NCBI RefSeq assembly: GCF_023074185.1
Contig: NZ_JADPKY010000194.1
Location: 1 to 64,000 of the forward strand
Source of the DNA: Bradyrhizobium sp. 132
GTDB taxonomy: Bacteria > Pseudomonadota > Alphaproteobacteria > Rhizobiales > Xanthobacteraceae
DNA length: 64,000 nucleotides
Direction of reading: 5' to 3'
Numbering within the stretch: the stretch's first letter is position 1; each line of letters starts with the position of its first letter. The position numbers and the translations under genes are program-made. The notes under the pieces were generated by a model. It worked only from the letters and a program-made list of their open reading frames with translations, ran no database searches and was not told where the DNA came from. Shown here piece by piece: positions 25,423-33,393 of this stretch.

Positions 25423-27482
25423 CAGAAAAAACCAAATCCGTCCCGTCGGTCTCCGTTTCCTATGCCCGCAACCGAAATTCGACTAAGGCAAATGCTCTTG
25501 GAATGCGGCCCATGCAGGAGCGCGCTTATGAGAAACGCGGAGAACAATATCTTCTCATCAAGTCGCCGCCAGCCTCAGGCAAGAGCCGCGCGCTCATGTT
25601 CATTGCGCTCGACAAGCTTCACAATCAGAGCCTGAAGCAAGCCATCATCGTCGTGCCGGAGAAATCAATCGGCGCGAGCTTCAATGATGAGCCGCTGACC
25701 AAGTATGGGTTTTGGGCCGATTGGCGTGTGGAGCCGAAATGGAACCTCTGCAATGCCCCCGGCTCGGACAATGGCGGCAAGGTCAAGTCCGTCGAGGCGT
25801 TCCTGCAAAGCAGTGACAAAGTGCTAGTTTGCACCCACGCCACGTTGCGCTTCGCCGTCGATCAATATGGCGTTGAAGCGTTCGATGACCGGCTGATTGC
25901 CATCGACGAATTTCATCATGTTTCGGCCAATCCCGACAACAGACTCGGCTTTCATCTCGGTCAATTCATGGCTCGGGACCGCGTGCATGTTGTGGCGATG
26001 ACGGGCTCATATTTCCGGGGTGACGCAGAAGCCGTGCTTGCCCCGCAGGATGAGACGAAGTTCGATACCGTCACCTACACCTATTACGAGCAGCTCAACG
26101 GTTACGAATATCTCAAGCAACTCGACATCGGTTATTTCTTCTATTCCGGCTCCTATGCCGACGACATCCTGAATGTGCTCGACCCCGCCGAGAAAACGAT
26201 CGTCCACATTCCGAACGTCAATTCGCGCGAAAGCACGAAGGACAAGATCAAGGAAGTCGAGCACATCATCGGGGCGCTGGGCGAATGGCAAGGGGCCGAT
26301 CCCACGACCGGCTTCCAGTTGGTCAAGACGCCGGAAGGCCGCATCCTTCGCATCGCCGATCTGGTCGATGATGACCCTACCAAGCGCGACCGCGTTTCCG
26401 CTGCGCTGAAAGACCCCGCGCAGAAGAACAACCGCGACCATGTGGACATCATCATCGCCCTCGGCATGGCGAAGGAGGGCTTCGATTGGATTTGGTGCGA
26501 CCACGCGCTAACTGTCGGCTATCGCTCCAGCCTGACCGAGATTGTGCAGATTATCGGCCGTGCGACCCGCGACGCGCCAGGCAAGACCCGCACGCGCTTC
26601 ACCAACCTCATTGCCGAACCGGATGCTTCGGAAGCAGCCGTTACCGAAGCTGTGAACGATACGCTGAAGGCTATCGCAGCCAGCCTTCTCATGGAGCAGG
26701 TGCTTGCGCCGCGCTTCGAGTTCAAGCCCAAGAATCCGGCAAGTGGCCCGGTGGAAGGCTTTGACTATGGCGAAGGTGGCTACGACCCGAATAAGTGCAA
26801 TGTCGGTTTCAATGAGGAGACGGGGCGCTTCCAGATCGAGATCAAAGGGCTGACCGAACCCAAGAGCAAGGAGGCCGCGCGAATCTGCCAGGAGGATTTG
26901 AACGAGGTGATCGCCGCTTTCGTTCAGGACAAGACCACCATCGAGCGCGGTCTGTTTGACGAAGAGCTCGTACCCGAGGAGCTGACACAAGTTCGTATGG
27001 GCAAGATCATCAAGGACAAATATCCCGAACTCGACGAGGAAGATCAGGAGGCCGTGCGTCAGCACGCCATCACCGCTCTCAACCTGACCCAGCAGGCCAA
27101 ACAGGTAGCGCTTGGCGGTGGTGGCGGTGACACTGAGCCAACCGCCAACACCGCCCTGATTGACGGGGTCCGAAAGTTTGCGATGGACGTGCGCGACCTG
27201 GATATCGACCTTATCGACCGCATAAATCCGTTCGGCGAAGCCTACGCGATCCTCGCCAAGACGATGAGCGAGGACAGCTTGAAGCAAGTCGCGGCGGCGA
27301 TTGCCGCTAAGCGCACCAGCCTGACACCGGAGGACGCCAAGGAATTGGCTGTCCGCGCTGTCAAATTCAAAAAGGAGCGCGGCCGGCTCCCCTCCATCAG
27401 TTCGACGGACGCTTGGGAAAAGCGGATGGCCGAAGGTGCCGCTGCCTTCGTCCGCTTCAAGGATGAGGGTCGCTATGAGTGA
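25419..27482 (+). CDS. SF2 DEAD/DEAH-type helicase
   Basis: A 687-residue protein starting at GTG and overlapping the methyltransferase stop. Motifs in order: Walker A-like SPPASGKSRA (about 49-58), motif II IDEFHH (about 162-167), motif III MTGSYF and motif VI QIIGRATRD (about 377-385). This is the arrangement of type III restriction-subunit-like and other defence translocases. No nuclease motif is seen in its C-terminal 280 residues, which are acidic and helical. It is coupled on both sides, to the methyltransferase before and the GIY-YIG protein after (ATGA), so it probably works in a complex or pathway with them. Confidence 0.85.
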   Translation: MTEKTKSVPSVSVSYARNRNSTKANALGMRPMQERAYEKRGEQYLLIKSPPASGKSRALMFIALDKLHNQSLKQAIIVVPEKSIGASFNDEPLTKYGFWADWRVEPKWNLCNAPGSDNGGKVKSVEAFLQSSDKVLVCTHATLRFAVDQYGVEAFDDRLIAIDEFHHVSANPDNRLGFHLGQFMARDRVHVVAMTGSYFRGDAEAVLAPQDETKFDTVTYTYYEQLNGYEYLKQLDIGYFFYSGSYADDILNVLDPAEKTIVHIPNVNSRESTKDKIKEVEHIIGALGEWQGADPTTGFQLVKTPEGRILRIADLVDDDPTKRDRVSAALKDPAQKNNRDHVDIIIALGMAKEGFDWIWCDHALTVGYRSSLTEIVQIIGRATRDAPGKTRTRFTNLIAEPDASEAAVTEAVNDTLKAIAASLLMEQVLAPRFEFKPKNPASGPVEGFDYGEGGYDPNKCNVGFNEETGRFQIEIKGLTEPKSKEAARICQEDLNEVIAAFVQDKTTIERGLFDEELVPEELTQVRMGKIIKDKYPELDEEDQEAVRQHAITALNLTQQAKQVALGGGGGDTEPTANTALIDGVRKFAMDVRDLDIDLIDRINPFGEAYAILAKTMSEDSLKQVAAAIAAKRTSLTPEDAKELAVRAVKFKKERGRLPSISSTDAWEKRMAEGAAAFVRFKDEGRYE

Positions 27483-28674
27483 CCTCGATCTCGACGAATT
27501 GCGCGCGGAACTCGAAGACTTCGCCCAGCCCGAGGCGCGTGGCGGGCGCTCGCCACGTGAGGAACGCATCATCGCGGGCTTTGAGGAAATCCAGCGTTTC
27601 GTCGAACAGCACGGACGGCCGCCGCAGCATGGCGAAGATAAGGGCATCTTCGAGCGACTGTATGCCGTGCGCCTCGATCGCATGCGTGCGTTTGAGGAAT
27701 GCCGTTCGCTTCTCGCGCCGCTCGATCACCAGGCGCTCCTGGCCGGAGCGGAGAATGCACCTACTGCGCCGGTGGAGACGATGGACGATGACGAGCTTCT
27801 CGCCGAGCTAGAGGGCGCTGCAGGCGCGTCCGACATCACCGAGCTTCGCCATGTTCGTACCGCCGCCGACAAGCGCGCCGCCGAGGAAATCGCCAACCGC
27901 ACCGTTTGTGAAGACTTCGAGCAGTTTAAGCCCCTGTTTGCCCGCGTAGCAAAAGAGCTTGAGGCCGGCATTAGGATCACTCGGCAGATCAGGAAGGATG
28001 CAGGTTTCTTGAAAGCGGACATCAAGGAAGGTGAGTTCTTTGTCCTTGGCGGTCAAACTGCGTATATCGCGGATGTAGGTGAACAAATAAGGGCTCCAAA
28101 TGGCGAGTTCGACGCGCGCCTGCGTGTGATCTATTCGAACGCTACGGAGAGCAATATCCTGCTCCGTTCGCTTCAGCGCGCGCTTTACAAGGATGAAACA
28201 AGCCGTCGCGTATCGGAGCCTACCGCTGGCCCGCTGTTTTCCGCTGAAGCCGATGACGGCGATCTAGCGAGTGGCACCATCTATGTCTTGCGCAGCAAGT
28301 CTGACCATCCGGTTGTTGCCGCTCACCGCAATGTTCTGCACAAAATCGGGGTTACCAGCGGCGACGTTGGACGGCGCATCGCGAACGCGAAACTTGACCC
28401 GACCTTCCTGATGGCTGACGTGGAAATCGTCGCTTCCTATGAACTTTACAACATTAACCGAACGAAGCTTGAGAACATTATCCATCGTGTCTTCGACCCC
28501 GCGCGACTGGACATCGAAATAAAGGATCGGTTCGGCAATCCTGTGATCCCGCGCGAATGGTTCCTTGCGCCACTGTTCGTTATCAACGAAGCTGTCGAGC
28601 GGATCAGGGATGGAACGATTACCGGTTATGCTTACGATCCCAAGGCAGCAGCCTTGGTGAATGCCAAGACTTGA
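27475..28674 (+). CDS. GIY-YIG nuclease domain protein
   Basis: 399 residues from ATG 27475, which overlaps the helicase stop; a longer frame to 27436 is ruled out by the coupling. The N-terminal 250 residues are helical and acidic with repeated EELL/DELLAELE patterns. The C-terminal domain begins GTIYVLRSKSD (GIY strand, about 266), then LHKIGVTSGDVGRRIANAK (YIG-like strand and catalytic Arg) and a Glu in TKLENIIHRVF, matching T5orf172-type GIY-YIG nucleases. As the only nuclease domain in the operon it is the likely DNA-cutting component. Confidence 0.82.
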   Translation: MSDLDLDELRAELEDFAQPEARGGRSPREERIIAGFEEIQRFVEQHGRPPQHGEDKGIFERLYAVRLDRMRAFEECRSLLAPLDHQALLAGAENAPTAPVETMDDDELLAELEGAAGASDITELRHVRTAADKRAAEEIANRTVCEDFEQFKPLFARVAKELEAGIRITRQIRKDAGFLKADIKEGEFFVLGGQTAYIADVGEQIRAPNGEFDARLRVIYSNATESNILLRSLQRALYKDETSRRVSEPTAGPLFSAEADDGDLASGTIYVLRSKSDHPVVAAHRNVLHKIGVTSGDVGRRIANAKLDPTFLMADVEIVASYELYNINRTKLENIIHRVFDPARLDIEIKDRFGNPVIPREWFLAPLFVINEAVERIRDGTITGYAYDPKAAALVNAKT

Positions 28675-28754
28675 TGCTCTGCTTGAACGCTGGGCGGAGT
28701 TTGAGCGAAAAGCGGGCTGAGAGTATTATGTTGAACGCCTGAACGGGGGGACTA

Positions 28755-29177
28755 GTGGGCACACGGGACACGTTTTCGGGCGGCGGCTCAATCATGCGTG
28801 GAGGAAAGGATGGCCGCCTTCAATGGACATCCCTGGACCCTGCTGAAAACAGACAAAGCCCTAAGTCTACCAAGGGACCCCGCAAACGAGCGCCGTCGCG
28901 AATTGAGATCGAACGACGGTCACAAGAAGCCGATAGACAAGAGGCGAAGCTGATCCGCAGCTTCATTTCTCAGTGCGCAACGGCTTATGCGGCAGAAAAG
29001 CTTGACGCATCCCGTCCAGAGCCGCCGAAATCGTTGAAGGGCCGGATAAAGAATTCTGGTGGCAACGTTGGATGGCTGGCAGCTCAGCCGAGTTACCAAG
29101 CGTTTTTTCACCAGGCCTATTGTCGGATTATAGGCAAGGATATTCCCATTGAAAAAGTGTGGGCCCAGCCCAAGTAG
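28755..29177 (+). CDS. Hypothetical basic protein
   Basis: 140 residues from GTG 28755 (a G-rich sequence about 6 bases upstream), or 127 from the ATG at 28794. The first half is basic and probably disordered (KSTKGPRKRAPSRIEIERRS). The second half has a compact helical pattern (LKGRIKNSGGNVGWLAAQPS). It lies 80 bases after the GIY-YIG gene in the same direction and may be the last gene of that operon. No family is recognised. Confidence 0.5.
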   Translation: MGTRDTFSGGGSIMRGGKDGRLQWTSLDPAENRQSPKSTKGPRKRAPSRIEIERRSQEADRQEAKLIRSFISQCATAYAAEKLDASRPEPPKSLKGRIKNSGGNVGWLAAQPSYQAFFHQAYCRIIGKDIPIEKVWAQPK

Positions 29178-29250
29178 AGAACCTCCCCCAGGACGGCTGG
29201 CAGGCATCCAACAGACTGGAAGATAAAGCCTTGTTATTGCGAATTGCTGA

Positions 29251-30177
29251 TTAGGCCGGAACCGATTCCAGGCGATCCTGCTTTAACTCTCGCTCGCCCG
29301 ACCATCGATAGGCGGTCAAATAGCCTTTCTTCGCGACACTGAAATCGAGACATGCTGCGTTCCGCGCAGTGATTTCCGGCTCGCCCTTCAACCAATAATG
29401 ACCAAAAAATACTGGCTTTTCTTCGAGGTAGCGGTAGTCATTTGGGAGCTTCGAATCGGGCAGTTCACTTTCCCGTCCCTCCAATCCAAGGGCGGCCTTG
29501 CGAAATGTTGTCGCCTCCTGATCCCACCAGCGGAGTCGAACTTCTTCCCGCCTGTGACCATCTTTGTCGAAAAAATGAATTCCCGCAGGCAACCGCTGTT
29601 CTGGGCCCTTCAAGAGTATTTCGACGGCGGCATGCGCTTGTGTCCCATGGCGGTAGCTCTCCCGGATTCCCGTCTCCGTGAGGCACCCGCGCCCGTCAAC
29701 CATTGACGTTAGTGCCTTGCGCGAAGTTTCATGCCAACAAGCGTGGACCACTCGAATGCCTGGAAGGTCGAGCCAAACCGGCAGGCTCCTGAACCAGCCG
29801 ATAGCGTTCTGATGGGAAGTCGAGTTCTCTTCGAACTGATTAAGGAACTCTGCGTGCTGGTGCGCATTCTTCGCAGAATGGCTTCGAAGAAAATCTCCAT
29901 CCTCACGTTGAGTAGCCCAGCCGATCGCGTTGAACTCGTGGTTTCCCAAGATTGCGCGAGCCGATCCCGCCTCGCACATAGCGCGGGCAATCCGAAAAAC
30001 TTCAAACTGTTGCGGGCCACGATCAATGAAGTCGCCCACGAAAATCATTTTCCGTTCTGGATGCCGAAAAATCCCTTCAATTTCGATATAGCCGAGCTTT
30101 TCTAGCAACCGATGCAGGGCGTCTGCATGACCGTGGATGTCGCCGACAAGATCGTAACCTTGCTCAGATTTGCTCAA
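29251..30177 (-). CDS. Calcineurin-like metallophosphoesterase
   Basis: 308 residues from TTG 30177, chosen because GAGGGGAG lies just before it and the start overlaps the stop of the upstream gene (TTGA). An in-frame TTG at 30210 would extend it. The metal-binding signatures are complete: VGDIHGHADAL, FVGDFIDRGPQQ and ILGNHEFNA, with later histidines in VVHACWHE and FFGHYW. The family includes PrpA-type phosphatases and ApaH-like nucleotide hydrolases. The substrate cannot be told. It is paired with a small Ada-type zinc protein. Confidence 0.8.
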   Translation of the reverse strand: MSKSEQGYDLVGDIHGHADALHRLLEKLGYIEIEGIFRHPERKMIFVGDFIDRGPQQFEVFRIARAMCEAGSARAILGNHEFNAIGWATQREDGDFLRSHSAKNAHQHAEFLNQFEENSTSHQNAIGWFRSLPVWLDLPGIRVVHACWHETSRKALTSMVDGRGCLTETGIRESYRHGTQAHAAVEILLKGPEQRLPAGIHFFDKDGHRREEVRLRWWDQEATTFRKAALGLEGRESELPDSKLPNDYRYLEEKPVFFGHYWLKGEPEITARNAACLDFSVAKKGYLTAYRWSGERELKQDRLESVPA

Positions 30178-30452
30178 AGCACTCCCCTCGGGGCTTTGGT
30201 GGCCCGCCAAGCTTTGTATTGGCTACGCATGCAATTCCCGCAGGGTCGATAGCCAGCCGCGATTGCTGTGGCTTCGTCAGCGAAGAATACTCGATGTTTT
30301 TGATAGGTGGTGCCAGCTGCAACCGCCCTCATGGCGGAAGAGCAATTCAGCTGACCGTAAACCTTCATTCGGCCATTTCCTCCGAAAGTGCCGGGAGTGG
30401 GGCTAGAAAAAATCTGTCGGTCCTCACCAAGCAGCCGATATATTTTGGGCAT
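30174..30452 (-). CDS. Ada-type metal-binding domain protein
   Basis: 92 residues from the ATG complementary to 30450-30452. It contains the zinc-binding domain known from the N terminus of Ada: MKVYGQLNCSSAMRAVAAG, then HRVFFADEATAIAAGYRPCG and NCMRSQ, giving the Cys and CxxC ligand pattern. In Ada this domain removes methyl groups from phosphotriesters and binds DNA; free-standing versions are uncharacterised. It is translationally coupled to the metallophosphoesterase. A longer frame to 30545 is open but its first 30 residues are not family-like. Confidence 0.65.
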   Translation of the reverse strand: MPKIYRLLGEDRQIFSSPTPGTFGGNGRMKVYGQLNCSSAMRAVAAGTTYQKHRVFFADEATAIAAGYRPCGNCMRSQYKAWRATKAPRGVL

Positions 30453-30949
30453 TGTCCGCTCCACTTCACATTCCTTTTGCTCGCGATGTTTATTCGAGGC
30501 CCGTGGGTTTGGGGTCATGGCCGTTACTGCTCTCCCATCGAGCAATCGATGCTGCCGACCTATTCGTCAAGTGATGTTACGGGAACTCACTTTAGCTTCC
30601 CATTCGGGGCAGCATGCGTGAGCCTGGCGCGTTGAGAACCGTGGCAGGCGTCTATCGCACTCTATGTTACTACTCGCGTACACCTAGCGTAGGGTGCGAT
30701 CGCCCTCGAAAACGAGTTAACTTCCTCTTCAACCCAAAAAGGCTCAACGGTTGCGGCCCTGTGCCGTGTTTGGGATGCGGCAACTCCGAAATGACGAGTC
30801 TCTATTGGCGTCGTACGATTCCCTCCCGCTTTCCCCAGGATACGGCCGCAAACATCTGGTTTTTTGGAGACTAGTTGACTAGACTATCAAGGGCCCTGCT
30901 TAGGGTCCTGATAGAGGGCTAAATTGGCCGATTGTTCGGATAGTCGCGG
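30453..30949. other. Intergenic region before the Rep gene
   Basis: About 500 bases without a supported gene, AT-richer than the surroundings. Its right end holds a CTAGT-TG-ACTAG inverted repeat (30871-30882) and a strong hairpin (30885-30913, listed separately) just before the Rep gene. This is where a replication origin would be expected. Confidence 0.45.
30885..30913. repeat. Inverted repeat, candidate replication origin of the element
   Basis: TATCAAGGGCCCT (30885-30897) pairs with AGGGTCCTGATA (30902-30913) over a 4-base loop: 12 base pairs including one G-T, with one bulged A. It lies 37 bases before the Rep start. HUH Rep proteins nick at hairpins like this, so I propose it as double-strand origin or Rep operator. 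There is no T-run, so it is not a terminator. Confidence 0.45.
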
Positions 30950-32533
30950 GTGACCGCCCGGCTGGAAAAAATCCAGCCTCAGAACACAGTAGCCCCCCTC
31001 AAGACTTTCAATGATGGCAACTCGGCACGCTCCAGGGCGACGAGCGATCCTGCCATTCACCTGCAAAATCCTGACCTTCGCAAGGTAGCTGCTCGTCAAC
31101 CGGGGCCGCTCGCGCCGACCGCGGAGCGGCCGGCCTTGAGAACAGAGGAGCTACGTTTCCAGAGTGAGAGAGGGCCTAAAGAGCAGCCAGAGAACTCCAC
31201 TTCTGAATTGTGGAAGCTCCATCATTCCATCCAAAGATTGCTGAGGCCGCCGGTTGCCGAGGATGGAACGCGTAAGAGGGGCCCATCTGTCTGCGGATGC
31301 GGATACGCCTCAACTGCGAACGACGACGTTACTCTGCATGTGAGAAGAACGGGGTCTCGGCCGCAAGCCTCTGTCTCGGGGATTTACAGGTGCGGGTCGC
31401 CCTGGCTTTGTCCAATTTGCAGCAAGCGGACCGCCATTCAGCGTCAGGCGCGTGTGCAGAAGGTGGCCGAGGCGACCCAGGCGCAGGGAGGCATCTTTGC
31501 GCACGTGGTCATAACCGTCCGTCACAAACGTGGACAAAGCCTGGCGGAGCTAAAAGCGGCGGTGACCGAATCCAGCCGCGCCGCGCGATCCGGGCGGGCC
31601 TGGAAGGCCATACAAGCATCGGGGCAGGTTCTCGGTGTGTTGTCTGCACCCGAGGTGACCTATTCCACGAAAGCAGGTTGGCATTTTCATGTTCACCAGG
31701 GCATTCCGATGTTGACGTCGGATGTGGACAGGGCCACCGCAGCCTGCAAACAATTCGTCGAGCGCTATCTACAGGAACTCGAAAAGCGTGGCTTCGATGC
31801 GAATTGGAATGGGCAGCACGTAAGCATCAGTCACGATCCTCAAGGCGCCGCCGCCTACATTGGCAAAGGGCTGTCGTGGGAGATTGCCGGCGGCACCGCC
31901 AACAAAGCAAAGGCTCGACTGGATGGCTCTCTGGCCCCCTTCGAGATTGCACGCCGAGCTGCTAACGGCAGTGAACAGATGCGCGCCCTTTGGCTCGAAT
32001 ATGCAGCAGTCATGCCTGGCACACGCAGTTGCGTAATAACGGCGGCCCTCGCAAAGCACCTCGAAATTCAAACCGAGGATGTTGACGGCGATGAAGAAGA
32101 TTCCACCGACGAAACGGAACCCACCGACGTCGTGGGAACGCTCCCCACGATCAACTGGAACACCATTCTGCGACTCGGTCATGCTCCCCGGCTTCTTGGA
32201 GAATTAGAGACCCGGGAAGCGGCAGCATGGCCGGCAATTCGAGCCTGGGCAATCAAGGTATCGACGGAGCTAAGGCCGGAGGACATCCCCTGCGGATCCG
32301 CGCCAGCCGCTGCTTCCATAGTCGCGAGAATGTCCCGATCCGATTTGACGCGAACGATTGCATGGCGAGGCCTAGAGACGATGCCGGGTCGGCGTTTCAT
32401 CGAAAGCGAGGTCGGTCGGCTGCAGGATGATTGGATGAAGTTCGGGGGTCCCAAGCCGCCGGGCATCTCAGATGTTGTCGGATGTCTCGCAAAGATATCG
32501 CGGGAATCTAAGCCGGCTATGCGGCCAATTTAG
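30950..32533 (+). CDS. rep: HUH-type rolling-circle replication initiator (Rep)
   Basis: A 527-codon frame starting at GTG. The first 100 codons are low-complexity, so the true start may be internal. Core motifs: a cysteine cluster (CGCGYAS and SPWLCPICSKRT), the metal-binding HUH motif GWHFHVHQGIP (about 243-253) and a following helix with Tyr in GAAAYIGKGL, the probable nicking tyrosine. The arrangement matches plasmid rolling-circle Rep proteins of the pJ/Rep_1 kind. On an integrated element it would let the excised circle replicate. Confidence 0.8.
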   Translation: MTARLEKIQPQNTVAPLKTFNDGNSARSRATSDPAIHLQNPDLRKVAARQPGPLAPTAERPALRTEELRFQSERGPKEQPENSTSELWKLHHSIQRLLRPPVAEDGTRKRGPSVCGCGYASTANDDVTLHVRRTGSRPQASVSGIYRCGSPWLCPICSKRTAIQRQARVQKVAEATQAQGGIFAHVVITVRHKRGQSLAELKAAVTESSRAARSGRAWKAIQASGQVLGVLSAPEVTYSTKAGWHFHVHQGIPMLTSDVDRATAACKQFVERYLQELEKRGFDANWNGQHVSISHDPQGAAAYIGKGLSWEIAGGTANKAKARLDGSLAPFEIARRAANGSEQMRALWLEYAAVMPGTRSCVITAALAKHLEIQTEDVDGDEEDSTDETEPTDVVGTLPTINWNTILRLGHAPRLLGELETREAAAWPAIRAWAIKVSTELRPEDIPCGSAPAAASIVARMSRSDLTRTIAWRGLETMPGRRFIESEVGRLQDDWMKFGGPKPPGISDVVGCLAKISRESKPAMRPI

Positions 32534-32683
32534 CGGGCCCTTGAGAACGAGCCCATTTGTGAGATTCTAGTGCGATGAGGCCGCGAAGGAGCAGAGAGCG
32601 AAGACAGTAGCCAGCCATGTTTTGAGGCCCCTCGTGCCCAAAAACCAATGCTCCCCTGTCGGTCGCCTTGAGTGGGAAAACTG
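32534..32683 (+). other. Candidate oriT region
   Basis: A 150-base gap between rep and the mobilization genes. In mobilizable plasmids with mobC-mobA order the transfer origin is usually directly upstream of mobC. A short inverted repeat (GGGC...GCCC, about 32535-32555) is visible but no established nic consensus is recognised, so the placement is by position only. Confidence 0.3.
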
Positions 32684-33118
32684 ATGTCAGATTGGAGTCA
32701 GACGATCCAACGCAAAGTGGGGCGCGCCGGAAGACCGCCGGTTGCGCACCCGCGGCTAAAGGTTTTCAAAGTGCGCGCCAACCTGGAGGAGGAGGCGATG
32801 CTCAACGCTGGCGCCAGTGCGGCGTGCCTTCCAATTGCAACCTTCCTCCGCAAGCGAGCCCTGGGCACGGTCCGCTTTCCCGTTCCCAAATCTGACTTGC
32901 AAACCGCAGCACAGCTCGCTCGCCTGGGGAATCTTCTCAACCAGGCGGTCGCCCTGGCGCATCGCGGTAGTGCGCCGGCTTGGCCTTCCCAGGAAATGGC
33001 TGAACTTCAGAACGTTTGTGGTCGCCTCGCTGTTCTCCTCATCGAGACGCGCCAACCTGATCGAGTCCCGACTCTCGATGTGGTGGATCAGATGTCGATG
33101 AAAACGCGTGACGCATGA
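32684..33118 (+). CDS. MobC-like relaxosome accessory protein
   Basis: 144 residues from ATG 32684. The middle (RLKVFKVRANLEEEAMLNAG) is a ribbon-helix-helix-like DNA-binding start, followed by FLRKRALGTVRF and the NLLNQAVALAHRG segment common in MobC proteins (normally N-L-N-Q-x-A). These bind oriT and help the relaxase melt DNA. Its stop overlaps the next start (ATGA), and that gene in turn overlaps the relaxase, so the three are co-translated. Confidence 0.75.
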   Translation: MSDWSQTIQRKVGRAGRPPVAHPRLKVFKVRANLEEEAMLNAGASAACLPIATFLRKRALGTVRFPVPKSDLQTAAQLARLGNLLNQAVALAHRGSAPAWPSQEMAELQNVCGRLAVLLIETRQPDRVPTLDVVDQMSMKTRDA

Positions 33119-33393
33119 GCGTGAGACAGATCATTCGGCGGTGCGTTGCAAACTTCCTCTATCCGTCAGAACCCGACCTAGTCTCCTATGACACTATCAT
33201 AAAGGTTTTGAACCGCCGCCGGAGCAGGCTGGACCTCCCTCACGTAAAGGAATTTAAATTGCCCGAACGGCCGTTCCGGCCACAGCCTTACTCAGTCGCC
33301 TCGACCGGTTCGACGGAGTCCTCATCTGCGACTTACGATTACGTACCGCCGGACGATTTTGGCGTGGAAGAGCCGCGCGGGTATCGTCCATGA
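33115..33393 (+). CDS. Small hypothetical protein of the mobilization operon
   Basis: A 92-residue protein overlapping by four bases with genes on both sides. The first half is basic (MSVRQIIRRCVANFLYPSEP); the second half is rich in Pro, Ser and Tyr and is probably disordered. No family is recognised. Tight coupling between the MobC-like gene and the relaxase suggests a role in mobilization. Confidence 0.6.
   Translation: MSVRQIIRRCVANFLYPSEPDLVSYDTIIKVLNRRRSRLDLPHVKEFKLPERPFRPQPYSVASTGSTESSSATYDYVPPDDFGVEEPRGYRP

Noticed and set aside
26508..27683. A 391-codon minus-strand frame inside the helicase gene
   Set aside because: It is fully antisense to an SF2 helicase with clear motifs and overlaps the coupled junction to the GIY-YIG gene.
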